Shown here: positions 6,133 to 12,421 of the stretch, in pieces
Layout of the letters: each line of letters opens with the position of its first letter
Position numbering within the stretch: the stretch's first letter is position 1
DNA from: JANNSW01 sp031431235
Lineage (GTDB): Bacteria; Pseudomonadota; Alphaproteobacteria; Rhizobiales; Hyphomicrobiaceae
Reading direction: 5' to 3'
Assembly (NCBI GenBank): GCA_031431235.1
Contig: JANPDA010000415.1
Coordinates: 1-12,421 of the forward strand
Length of the DNA stretch: 12,421 nucleotides
The notes under the pieces: generated by a model
Seen by the model: the letters and a program-made list of their open reading frames with translations, nothing else
Database searches by the model: none
What the model was told of the DNA's origin: nothing
Translations under genes and position numbers: made by a program

Positions 6133-7544
6133 AAATTGATTAATGCTCCAGCAACGATGGTGTCGAAGTCCTCGGTCGGAGCGGAGTCGAGACCTGCGCC
6201 CTTCGCATCAGCGAGCCCGATCTCCGCCCGGTGATTGCGATAGCCGAGATAGAGCTGGATATCGGCAGCGTCGATATGCTGGACCACGCCCATGCCCCAG
6301 ACCGTCGCCCGGCTGTCAGAGACGAGGCAAGCCGCGCCCGCGCCAGAGCAGATATCGTCGATGGCGATGCCGCCGAGCGCCGCGACCGCCTCCTCGTCGG
6401 CATCCCCGCCGAGCAGATCCGCGAACCGCCCCCACTCACCATAAATGGCGGTATCGCCGCCGAGCCCGAGCCGCGCCAGCCAGCCGGCCTTCAGGTAGTG
6501 GAATGAAGCCGGGTCACGTTTGCCCAAGCTGCCGTCCGTGAATTCGGTAACCTCGACGAACCGCCGCCATCCACCCGCATAGGTGAGGTTGAGGCCACTC
6601 TGCTTGTGCACGACCGAGAGCGAGCCGGAAACGCTAGCGTACGGCAGGTCGTCGTCGTCCTCGAGCACTTGATGGTAGGAGATCACGCCCGAGATATCGA
6701 ACGGATTGCCTGCCGCGGGTGGGTCCTGCTCCGGGCTTTCGTCCTCGCCCGCTTCCTCATCCTCGCTGACGTTGGTGTATCCGAGCGCGACCTCCCACAC
6801 GTCGTCCTCGCCCCATTCGGCGGTGAGCAGGAAGCCGCCGAGTCGCGGCGTGTCGTAGCGCACCACGTTGCCGTCGATGCCCGCCATGTGATCGATCAGA
6901 TCGCCCCAGGTGACCGGCGTGAGGTCGCCGGCAGAGCCGTTGCGCAGGAAGAATCCGCCGCCCAGGTCCTCGATGCCCGCATAGGAGGCGAGCGCGGTGC
7001 CGGAGAGATCGGCTTCAGTCGCGTTTTCCGAAGCGTCGCTGCCGCCGACCTGGCCGAGCGACAATTGCCCCAGGTGCCTGTGGCGCACCCAGACGTGGCC
7101 TTCGGCGATCTCGATGTCATCGGGGCCGGCGAAGTCGGCCTGGTCGATGGCGCCGGACCCCGCGCGGATCAGCCCGATCTCGATTTTGAGGCCCGCCGAC
7201 CAGTTGCCGCCGTCGCCGATGCCGTCGTACTCACCGGTGAATTCGAGCTTGGTGCCCTCACCGTCATTGGTGACGATGGCGCCGTCGAGCCCTGCCCCGT
7301 CGTCCCAGCCCAGGATCGCCGTGCTCACGGCACCCGATAGCGTGACTTCGATTTTCCGGTTGCCGCCTCGAGCGACAGTCTGCTCGAGCTCGGCGACGCG
7401 TTGCTCGAGATCGGCACAGCACTCGCCACCGAGATCGGCAGCCTGCGCGGCCCCGCTGGAGAGGCAGGCCGCGGCGAAAACAATATGCAACGCGGCCCGG
7501 GAACGATTGGCGCGCCATCGCCCGCCGAAGTCGGCACGGTCCAC
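6129..7544 (-). CDS. Alphaproteobacterial porin with coiled-coil N-terminus
   Basis: A 471-residue outer-membrane general diffusion porin. The N-terminus contains a signal peptide (helix around LHIVFAAACLSSG, likely cleavage AAQA|AD at 35/36), then a short heptad stretch DLEQRVAELEQTVA (45-58), then the first barrel strand (RKIEVTLSGAVSTAILGWDD). This order is typical of alphaproteobacterial porins. Alternating strands run to a C-terminal Phe (VAGALINF), the usual barrel-assembly signal. A strongly acidic loop (EDEEAGEDESPEQD, 261-274) and a further acidic patch (EDDDD, 295-299) are probably extracellular. Cys399 and Cys406 may pair. I chose GTG at 7544 because GAGGA stands 7 nt ahead of it; the longer frame opens with a TTG at 7583 without a ribosome binding site and would put 13 extra residues before the signal peptide. 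Confidence 0.88.
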   Translation of the reverse strand: MDRADFGGRWRANRSRAALHIVFAAACLSSGAAQAADLGGECCADLEQRVAELEQTVARGGNRKIEVTLSGAVSTAILGWDDGAGLDGAIVTNDGEGTKLEFTGEYDGIGDGGNWSAGLKIEIGLIRAGSGAIDQADFAGPDDIEIAEGHVWVRHRHLGQLSLGQVGGSDASENATEADLSGTALASYAGIEDLGGGFFLRNGSAGDLTPVTWGDLIDHMAGIDGNVVRYDTPRLGGFLLTAEWGEDDVWEVALGYTNVSEDEEAGEDESPEQDPPAAGNPFDISGVISYHQVLEDDDDLPYASVSGSLSVVHKQSGLNLTYAGGWRRFVEVTEFTDGSLGKRDPASFHYLKAGWLARLGLGGDTAIYGEWGRFADLLGGDADEEAVAALGGIAIDDICSGAGAACLVSDSRATVWGMGVVQHIDAADIQLYLGYRNHRAEIGLADAKGAGLDSAPTEDFDTIVAGALINF

Positions 7545-7551
7545 CAAAGTA

Positions 7552-7556
7552 TCCTC
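7552..7556 (-). promoter_or_regulatory. Ribosome binding site fixing the porin GTG start
   Basis: TGTGAGGATACTTTG precedes GTG on the minus strand, with GAGGA at 7556-7552, 7 nt before the start codon. The upstream TTG candidate at 7583 has no comparable site. Confidence 0.6.
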
Positions 7557-7692
7557 ACATCGCGCTTGCGAATCCTTCTGCAACTGCGGTTATCTGATTC
7601 GGCCGGCCCCGGTCGAGACAAGAGCGCGGCCGTCGCAACCGGCCGGGCCAGTTTCGGCGCCCGAGGCGCAGAATTGTCACAGGGCTGGAGAG

Positions 7693-7944
7693 TCAGGCCG
7701 CATTGGCAAGGGGCTGGTCGGACTCGTCGTTGCGGGCAACTTGCAGAACGGCTGGTTTGCCGAGGAGAGCGGCGGCGGCGATTGTCACTTCGGCTTCGGG
7801 ATGGAGCAGCGGGCGCGACACGATGGCTGGCTCAACCGAGGTCACGACTTTACGATCGGCGGCGATGGCTGCAAGAACGAAGAAAGCGGCGCTGCATGCG
7901 AGCCAAACAGCTCCAATCAGCACATAGGCTTCGAGCAATGGCAT
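7693..7944 (-). CDS. Small single-helix membrane protein, unknown function
   Basis: An 83-residue protein when started at the ATG at 7944. One hydrophobic segment (YVLIGAVWLACSAAFFVLAAIAA, about residues 6-28) is followed by a soluble tail rich in Ala and acidic residues. The tail ends NDESDQPLANAA. I do not recognise the family. An ATG at 7980 with GAGGG close by would add 12 residues (starting MSCAGC) and cannot be excluded. It lies between the RND permease (194 nt or more upstream) and the porin (about 150 nt downstream). A 5-bp hairpin (7657-7669) follows the stop, without a T-tract. Supported by an intact frame and plausible initiation sites only, so it may not be a real gene. Confidence 0.5.
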   Translation of the reverse strand: MPLLEAYVLIGAVWLACSAAFFVLAAIAADRKVVTSVEPAIVSRPLLHPEAEVTIAAAALLGKPAVLQVARNDESDQPLANAA

Positions 7945-8133
7945 GGGAGATACCTTCCGATAGCATCCCGCACAACTCATAACGCCCTCTGCGGTCCGAT
8001 GAGCCCGAGCCTAAGGCGATTCGAGCGTCGTCGTCCTCCACTATTTTGATTGGGAGTGACGCAAACAGGGCACAAACTGGGTGATTTGAAGGAAACCGTT
8101 CCGACCCCGTGCCCCGCCGCCAATGAGGCAACG

Positions 8134-8155
8134 GGTATGGCCTGAAGCCAATACC
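8134..8155 (-). terminator. Possible weak terminator hairpin after the RND permease
   Basis: GGTAT and GGC arms pair with GCC and ATACC around a 5-nt loop, with one bulged base, starting 18 nt after the permease stop. No T-run follows on the transcribed strand, so intrinsic termination is doubtful; it may instead protect the 3' end. Confidence 0.3.
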
Positions 8156-8173
8156 GTGCGCCTCTTATGTCGC

Positions 8174-11100
8174 TCACGCCCGCTGAAGGGCGATTGCGGG
8201 TTGCGGGCTTTCGGCCTTGGCGAACCTCAAATAGAGTGCCGGCACTACCAGCAGGTTGAGCAGCGTCGAAGTGACGAGGCCACCGAGGATGACGACGGCC
8301 ATCGGGTGCTCGACCTCGTGGCCCGGGATTTGGCCTGCCGCGACCAGCGGGACGAGCGCAAGACCGGTTGCGAGCGTTGTCATCAGGATCGGCGAAAGCC
8401 GCTCGCGCGCGCCCCTGAGCACGAGCTCGGCCCCGAATGCCATTCCCTCGGCGCGCTCGATGTACTGGAAATGATTGATCATCAGAATGCCGTTTCGCGC
8501 CGCAATGCCGAGCACCGTGAGGAAGCCGACCAGCGAGCCGAGCGAGATCACGCCATCGCCGAGATAGGCCGCGAGAATGCCGCCGACGAGCGCCGCCGGC
8601 AGCGACAGGAAGGCCATCGCCGCCAGTCGCCAGCTGCCGAAGCAGGCCTGCAGCAGGAAGAAGATCCCGAGTGCTGCCGCGATCGAGGCAAGCAGAATGC
8701 CCTGCTGTGCCTTCTTGCGCTCGGCGTACTCGCCCAGCAGCTCGGCATAGTAGCCAGGCTGGAATGCGACCGTCGCCAGCCGCGCGTCCACCTCGCCCGC
8801 AACCGAGCCCAGATCGCGCCCCTGCACATTCGCCTGGACATCGATGCGGCGCGTTGCGCCTTCGCGCTTGACCACGTTGGGCGTCGCCGCGATCACGACC
8901 TCGGCGATATCACCGAGCCGGACGCGGGAGCCGTCGGGCGCATCGAGCGAAAGATCGCGGATGCTCTCGATGCTGTTGCGGGCCGACGGGATCGACCATA
9001 CCATCACGTCGTGGACCTTGCCGTTCTTGTGAATGTCGGAGACTTCGACGCCTGCAAATACGAGAGCTGCGGCGCGGCGCACATCGCCCGGTTTGATGCC
9101 TGAGCTCTGGGCCTTCGCGAGGTCGACGGTCACCTCGATCTGGGAGACGTCCTTCACCAGCTCGACATGCAAGTTGACAAGGCCTTGGGTGCCCTCGAGC
9201 GCCTTCTTCACGTTCTCCGCGGACTCGCGCAGCTTGGCGAGGTCCGGCCCGAAGATGCGGATGACGACGGCCTCGCCCGCGCCGGTCAGCACCTCGCGGA
9301 TGCGCTCCTTCAAATAGGTTTGAACGTCGCGATAGAGGCCCGGATAGCCGTCGACCGCCTCCTGTACCGCCGCCAAGGTCTTATCGTAGTCGGCCTTTGG
9401 ATCAATCGAGATCCAGTTCTCGGTGAAGTCGATGCCGACGACCTCGTCGGCCTGCAACGCACGCCCGATATGGGCGCCGAAATTGCGCACGCCGGGAATT
9501 GCCCGCAGCTCCTTGCTGGCCGCGACCGTGATGCGGAACATTTCCGGGTGCGAGGTGCCGGGCTTGGTCAGCCAGTGCATCAGCAGGTCCCGCTCCTTGA
9601 ACGAGGGCAGCAACGATTGCCCGAGCAAGGGCCAAGTCACGAGGCCCGCCAGCACGACGACGCCGGCGCCCGCGAGCAAGGCGCGCGGCTGGTGCAGCAA
9701 GCGGCGCAACAGCCGGTCATATTGCACCTTCAGCCAGCGTGCGAGCAGGGGCTCGGTGCGATCGAGGGGAGCATTGCGCAGGAGCAGCAGCGCTAGCGCG
9801 GGCGTCACCGTGAGCGCGACGATCATCGAGGCCAGCAGTGCAAGCCCATAGGAGACGGCGAGCGGCTCGAAGAAGGCTCCCGACAGCCCGCCCATGAAGA
9901 ACACCGGCATCACCGCCAGCACGATGATGAGCGTCGCATAGACGATGCTGGAGCGGATCTCGAGGGAGGCTTCGAGGATGATGGCGGCGAGCGACCTCCT
10001 CCCGCCCTGCTGTCGGTCGAGCCGCAGCCGGCGCATGATGTTCTCGATATCGATGATCGCATCATCGACGACCGATCCGAGCGCGACTACGAACCCCGCG
10101 AGCACCATGGTGTTGAGCGTCACGTGGTTCACGTAGAGGATGAGTCCAGCCGCGACGAGCGAAAGCGGAATGGCCGCGACACTGATGAGGGCAGCTCGCC
10201 ACTCGAACAGGAATGCGCCTATCACGAGGATGACGAGGAGTGCGCCGAGCAAGAGAGCGATCGTCAGGTTTTCGATCGAGAGCTCGATGAAGGTCGCGGG
10301 CCGGAAGATCTCATGGTCGATCGTGATGCCGTTGAGCCCGGGTCGCAGGTCATCGAGCGCCGTCTCCACGCTGCGCGTCACTTCGAGCGTATTGGCCCAG
10401 GGGAATTTCTCGATGATCAGCATCATGCCGGGGCCATCGTTGATCACGGCGTCCCCGATCATTTGCGGCGTATCCCAGACGACCTTGCCCAGATCGCCGA
10501 GCCGAAGATCACGGCCATGCCGGTTCTTGATCGGCACCTGGGCCATCGCTTCGGGCGTCACGATCGGCAGCTCTGGCTGCACGTAGAATCGCTGGTTGGG
10601 CGTCTCGAAATAACCCACGGACTGCGTCTTCGACGAGTTGGAATATGGCACGAGGCCGAAGTCGAGCGTTTCGGACACCGCCTCGCGCACATCCTCGATT
10701 CCCACGTCGTGCGCTTTCAGCTTGTCGGGATCGACCTGAACGACGAGAGCCTTGATCTGCTCGCCCCACATGGCGACGTTGGCGACGCCGGGTACGCCGA
10801 GCAGCCGAAAGCGAATTTTCCAATAGGCGGTCATGGATAGGTCGAGCTGTGACAGCGTGCTCGATGTGAGCCCGATCTTCATGACGCGGCTCGTCGCCGA
10901 CAAGGGCGGCAGCATCACTGGCGCGCCGGCCGCGGCCGACAGGCGCGGCGCGATCAGCTGCAGGCGCTCCATCACCCGCTGGCGCGCGAGCAGCACGTCC
11001 GAGCCGCGCTCGAACAGCATCTGGATCGCGGATAGGCCGACGACCGATTTCGAGCGAATGGTCGCGAGATTGGGGGTGCCCCTGAGCGCTTCCTCCATCG

Positions 11101-11302
11101 GGATGGTGATGAACTCCTCGACCTCGACCGAGGACATCCCCTGGCCTTCGGTCTGGATTTCGACGAGGGGTGGCGCGAACTCAGGGAACACGTCGACAGG
11201 CATCTGGCGCAACCGGTCGACACCCGACACCACCAGGAGCACGGCTGCCGCGAGCACAAGATAGCGGTAGATCAGGCTCGTGCCGATGATCCAGCGAAAC
11301 AT
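8174..11302 (-). CDS. RND efflux permease of the heavy-metal (CzcA/CusA-like) type
   Basis: A 1042-residue inner-membrane proton-driven exporter; length and layout match the HME-RND family (about 1040 residues). TM1 is at about 11-27, the first porter loop runs to about 340, TM2-6 cover about 343-530, TM7 about 545-565, the second porter loop runs to about 865, and TM8-12 lie between about 870 and 1030. MPVDVFPEFAPPLVEIQTEG (34-53) and the two-half repeat are typical. The TM4 motif reads VALGSVVDDAIIDIEN (406-421). The Asp and Glu equivalent to CzcA Asp408 and Glu415 are present (413, 420), but the Asp of the usual DFG triplet is Ala407. This ALG-VVDDA-DIEN form recalls a distinct HME subgroup, so Zn/Co/Cd or Cu/Ag specificity should not be assumed. 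The ATG is preceded by GAGGGAA. It follows the adaptor gene by 53 nt and surely forms an operon with it; no outer-membrane channel gene is nearby. Confidence 0.93.
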   Translation of the reverse strand: MFRWIIGTSLIYRYLVLAAAVLLVVSGVDRLRQMPVDVFPEFAPPLVEIQTEGQGMSSVEVEEFITIPMEEALRGTPNLATIRSKSVVGLSAIQMLFERGSDVLLARQRVMERLQLIAPRLSAAAGAPVMLPPLSATSRVMKIGLTSSTLSQLDLSMTAYWKIRFRLLGVPGVANVAMWGEQIKALVVQVDPDKLKAHDVGIEDVREAVSETLDFGLVPYSNSSKTQSVGYFETPNQRFYVQPELPIVTPEAMAQVPIKNRHGRDLRLGDLGKVVWDTPQMIGDAVINDGPGMMLIIEKFPWANTLEVTRSVETALDDLRPGLNGITIDHEIFRPATFIELSIENLTIALLLGALLVILVIGAFLFEWRAALISVAAIPLSLVAAGLILYVNHVTLNTMVLAGFVVALGSVVDDAIIDIENIMRRLRLDRQQGGRRSLAAIILEASLEIRSSIVYATLIIVLAVMPVFFMGGLSGAFFEPLAVSYGLALLASMIVALTVTPALALLLLRNAPLDRTEPLLARWLKVQYDRLLRRLLHQPRALLAGAGVVVLAGLVTWPLLGQSLLPSFKERDLLMHWLTKPGTSHPEMFRITVAASKELRAIPGVRNFGAHIGRALQADEVVGIDFTENWISIDPKADYDKTLAAVQEAVDGYPGLYRDVQTYLKERIREVLTGAGEAVVIRIFGPDLAKLRESAENVKKALEGTQGLVNLHVELVKDVSQIEVTVDLAKAQSSGIKPGDVRRAAALVFAGVEVSDIHKNGKVHDVMVWSIPSARNSIESIRDLSLDAPDGSRVRLGDIAEVVIAATPNVVKREGATRRIDVQANVQGRDLGSVAGEVDARLATVAFQPGYYAELLGEYAERKKAQQGILLASIAAALGIFFLLQACFGSWRLAAMAFLSLPAALVGGILAAYLGDGVISLGSLVGFLTVLGIAARNGILMINHFQYIERAEGMAFGAELVLRGARERLSPILMTTLATGLALVPLVAAGQIPGHEVEHPMAVVILGGLVTSTLLNLLVVPALYLRFAKAESPQPAIALQRA

Positions 11303-11355
11303 GGGGAAGTTCCCTCGAACGGAAATGCAACGCGTCTGTCGGAGTCGTGAGCAGA

Positions 11356-12213
11356 CTAGTGACCCATGCCCGCCTCGGCACCCCAGAGCTCGGCGACACC
11401 GACCGTAACGATCGGCGTTGCCAGCGCTGGCCCCGAGACGAGCACGACCTTGTTGCCCTCGATGAAGTCGATCTCGACGGGTTGGCGCACGAAGGTCAGC
11501 GCGGCCGGGCTGGTGTAGACCCAGGCTTGCGCTTTGGTGTCGTAGATGATGGCCGAATAGGGCACGACCAACCTGATCTGCCCGCTCGCGGTCGTCGGCA
11601 GTTTGACGCTGACGCGCTCGCCGGCCACCAGGCCGTGGCTGCCGCCTTTCAGGAGGAAGTAGCGCACGACCATCGCCGCCTTGCCATCCATGGCATCGTC
11701 CTTGTCATCGCCATCCTCGTCGTCTGCGGCCTGCGGATCGGCAGAAATGTCGTCGTCGTCACTGTCGTCGTCCTCATCGTCGAGCTTGCTGACGAGCGCC
11801 GCCTTGGTAGCGACCACAGCCTGGGATTCGGTGCCGAGATTGACGCGAACACGCAGCGGCTCCGCATCGCTGGCAGTGGCGCCGGTCGTGTTCGTCGCGA
11901 GCTCGGGCAGCTTCTTCGGCTCGGGCACCAGCTCCACCTCGCCGCTGAACACCCGCATCCGCACGACCTCCTCCTGACCCAGAGGCATTGTCTTCAAGTC
12001 GAGCCGCTCGACCGCATGCTTCGTCAGGATCAGCCGCTTCAGGGGCGAACCCTCGATCGGCTCGACCTTGACGGCATGCTCGGTGGGCCCGACGTCGAGG
12101 GCCGCCATCTGACCGTCACCGGACTTGGGCGCGAGCAGAGTGTTGCCGAGCACCAGTGCTTCGATGCCAGCCACCGCGACGGCGCCGATCAACCAGGGAC
12201 TGAGTTGTCGCAT
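11356..12213 (-). CDS. Short periplasmic adaptor subunit of the RND pump, with Asp-rich segment
   Basis: A 285-residue protein, shorter than typical membrane-fusion adaptors (about 350-450). An N-terminal hydrophobic segment (WLIGAVAVAGIEALVLGNTL, 7-26) acts as signal or anchor. GSPLKRLILTKHAVERLDL (55-73) resembles the lead-in of RND adaptors. VAGERVSVKLP (196-206), VPYSAIIYD (217-225), WVYTSPAALTFVRQPVEID (231-249) and a C-terminal beta domain (GPALATPIVTVGVAELWGAE) match the barrel-to-membrane-proximal part. No lipoyl domain or long coiled-coil hairpin is evident. In their place residues 145-176 contain 20 Asp/Glu in 32, possibly a metal- or calcium-binding or linker region. I chose ATG 12213 (GGAGGA 6 nt upstream; hydrophobic segment follows at once) over a start 23 codons earlier that lies inside the palindromic element. 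First gene of the pump operon. Confidence 0.85.
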   Translation of the reverse strand: MRQLSPWLIGAVAVAGIEALVLGNTLLAPKSGDGQMAALDVGPTEHAVKVEPIEGSPLKRLILTKHAVERLDLKTMPLGQEEVVRMRVFSGEVELVPEPKKLPELATNTTGATASDAEPLRVRVNLGTESQAVVATKAALVSKLDDEDDDSDDDDISADPQAADDEDGDDKDDAMDGKAAMVVRYFLLKGGSHGLVAGERVSVKLPTTASGQIRLVVPYSAIIYDTKAQAWVYTSPAALTFVRQPVEIDFIEGNKVVLVSGPALATPIVTVGVAELWGAEAGMGH

Positions 12214-12232
12214 TCGAGATCCTCCGCTAGTG

Positions 12233-12298
12233 TCCCGTCTCCGAAATGCGCACCCACTTCGCTGCACCCTCTTGTCGCGCATTTCGGAGACAAAGGGA
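12233..12298. repeat. Bulged hairpin of the right element (copy C), 15-bp perfect inner stem
   Basis: GTCTCCGAAATGCGC (12237-12251) and GCGCATTTCGGAGAC (12277-12291) are perfect complements around a 25-nt loop. An AAA bulge (12292-12294) is followed by an outer stem TCCC/GGGA (12233-12236 with 12295-12298). The stem sequence is unrelated to copies A and B but the bulge position is the same. On the minus strand it would lie in the 5' leader of the adaptor/RND mRNA. Confidence 0.75.
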
Positions 12299-12306
12299 AA
12301 CCATCA

Positions 12307-12335
12307 ACCCTATGATTCTAGTGTGGTTTTGTCTA
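12307..12335 (-). promoter_or_regulatory. Weak candidate promoter inside the right element, facing the RND operon
   Basis: On the minus strand TAGACA (12335-12330) and TAGGGT (12312-12307) stand 17 nt apart, 5 and 3 matches of 6 to the sigma-70 consensus. If used, transcription would begin near 12300 and the copy C hairpin would form most of the leader. The weak -10 makes this a guess. Confidence 0.22.
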
Positions 12336-12397
12336 TTCCCTCTTTCCATTCATTGATCCAGCCTCGCCGGAATCGAATGAATGGGAGGGAACACTAG
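12336..12397 (-). repeat. Bulged hairpin of the right element (copy B), inverted near-copy of 1054-1114
   Basis: TTCCCTC (12336-12342) and CCATTCATT (12346-12354), separated by the bulge TTT (AAA on the minus strand), pair with AATGAATGG (12376-12384) and GAGGGAA (12385-12391). The unit continues into ACACTAG at 12391-12397. The reverse complement of 12337-12397 matches 1054-1114 at 58 of 61 positions. Confidence 0.75.
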
Positions 12398-12421
12398 GCG
12401 AGCGCTTCAATCTGACGAGCA

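Larger units (their letters stand above)
12227..12397. mobile_element. 171-bp CTAG-bounded palindromic element (putative IS630-type MITE), right copy
   Basis: It begins CTAGTGTCCCGTC and ends, read inward from the other side, CTAGTGTTCCCTC (11 of 13 identical). CTAG occurs at 12227-12230, internally at 12318-12321 and at 12394-12397, fitting TA duplication within CTAG. It contains two hairpins facing inward, the same plan as the left element. Its left border is 13 nt from the adaptor start codon and directly abuts the GGAGGA ribosome binding site, so it makes up the leader of the RND operon. No coding capacity. A REP/BIME-like origin is the alternative. Confidence 0.6.

Noticed and set aside
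8123..9103. 326-codon plus-strand frame, and similar plus-strand frames to 10840
   Set aside because: Antisense shadows of the RND permease, low-complexity Arg/Asp/His-rich translations.
11347..12315. 322-codon plus-strand frame
   Set aside because: Antisense shadow of the adaptor gene that runs into the palindromic element.
12398..12421. Right edge beyond the palindromic element
   Set aside because: Only 24 nt; nothing can be assigned.

Overview
The window is GC-rich with dense, mostly minus-strand genes. Its gene types (SulP permease, porin with a coiled-coil N-terminus, autotransporter, HME-type RND pump with an unusually short adaptor) suggest an alphaproteobacterium, probably of the Hyphomicrobiales (rhizobia or Bradyrhizobium relatives). 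This is inferred from protein style only; there is no marker gene.

Layout: (1) 1-398 minus, the N-terminus of a SulP-family anion transporter running off the left edge; (2) 598-1035 plus, a VOC/glyoxalase-fold protein divergent from it, with a strong inverted repeat in the shared upstream region; (3) 1054-1185, a 132-bp CTAG-bounded palindromic element next to a 5'-truncated IS630-type transposase (1182-1556, minus); (4) 1626-2768 minus, a TIGR03032-family beta-propeller-like protein; (5) 2855-5959 minus, a 1034-residue classical autotransporter; (6) 6129-7544 minus, a porin starting at GTG; (7) 7693-7944 minus, a small one-helix membrane protein; (8) 8174-11302 minus, a heavy-metal-type RND permease, preceded in the same operon by (9) 11356-12213, a short periplasmic adaptor with a very Asp-rich segment; (10) 12227-12397, a second CTAG-bounded palindromic element touching the adaptor's ribosome binding site.

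The working theme is the cell envelope: inner-membrane transport (SulP, RND plus adaptor), outer-membrane passage (porin) and surface display (autotransporter). No TolC-like outer-membrane channel is encoded here, so the RND pair would need one from elsewhere. The autotransporter and TIGR03032 genes are 86 nt apart in the same direction and may be co-transcribed.

The most unusual signal is non-coding. Two elements near the window ends carry a 61-nt hairpin that is 58/61 identical and in opposite orientation. Two of the three differences are a compensatory base-pair swap. A three-base bulge sits at the same place in all four hairpins of the two elements. CTAG boundaries fit TA target duplication by IS630-type transposition, so these look like MITEs whose folded structure is conserved. 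One of them forms the 5' leader of the RND operon, and the other appears to supply the stop codon of the transposase fragment.
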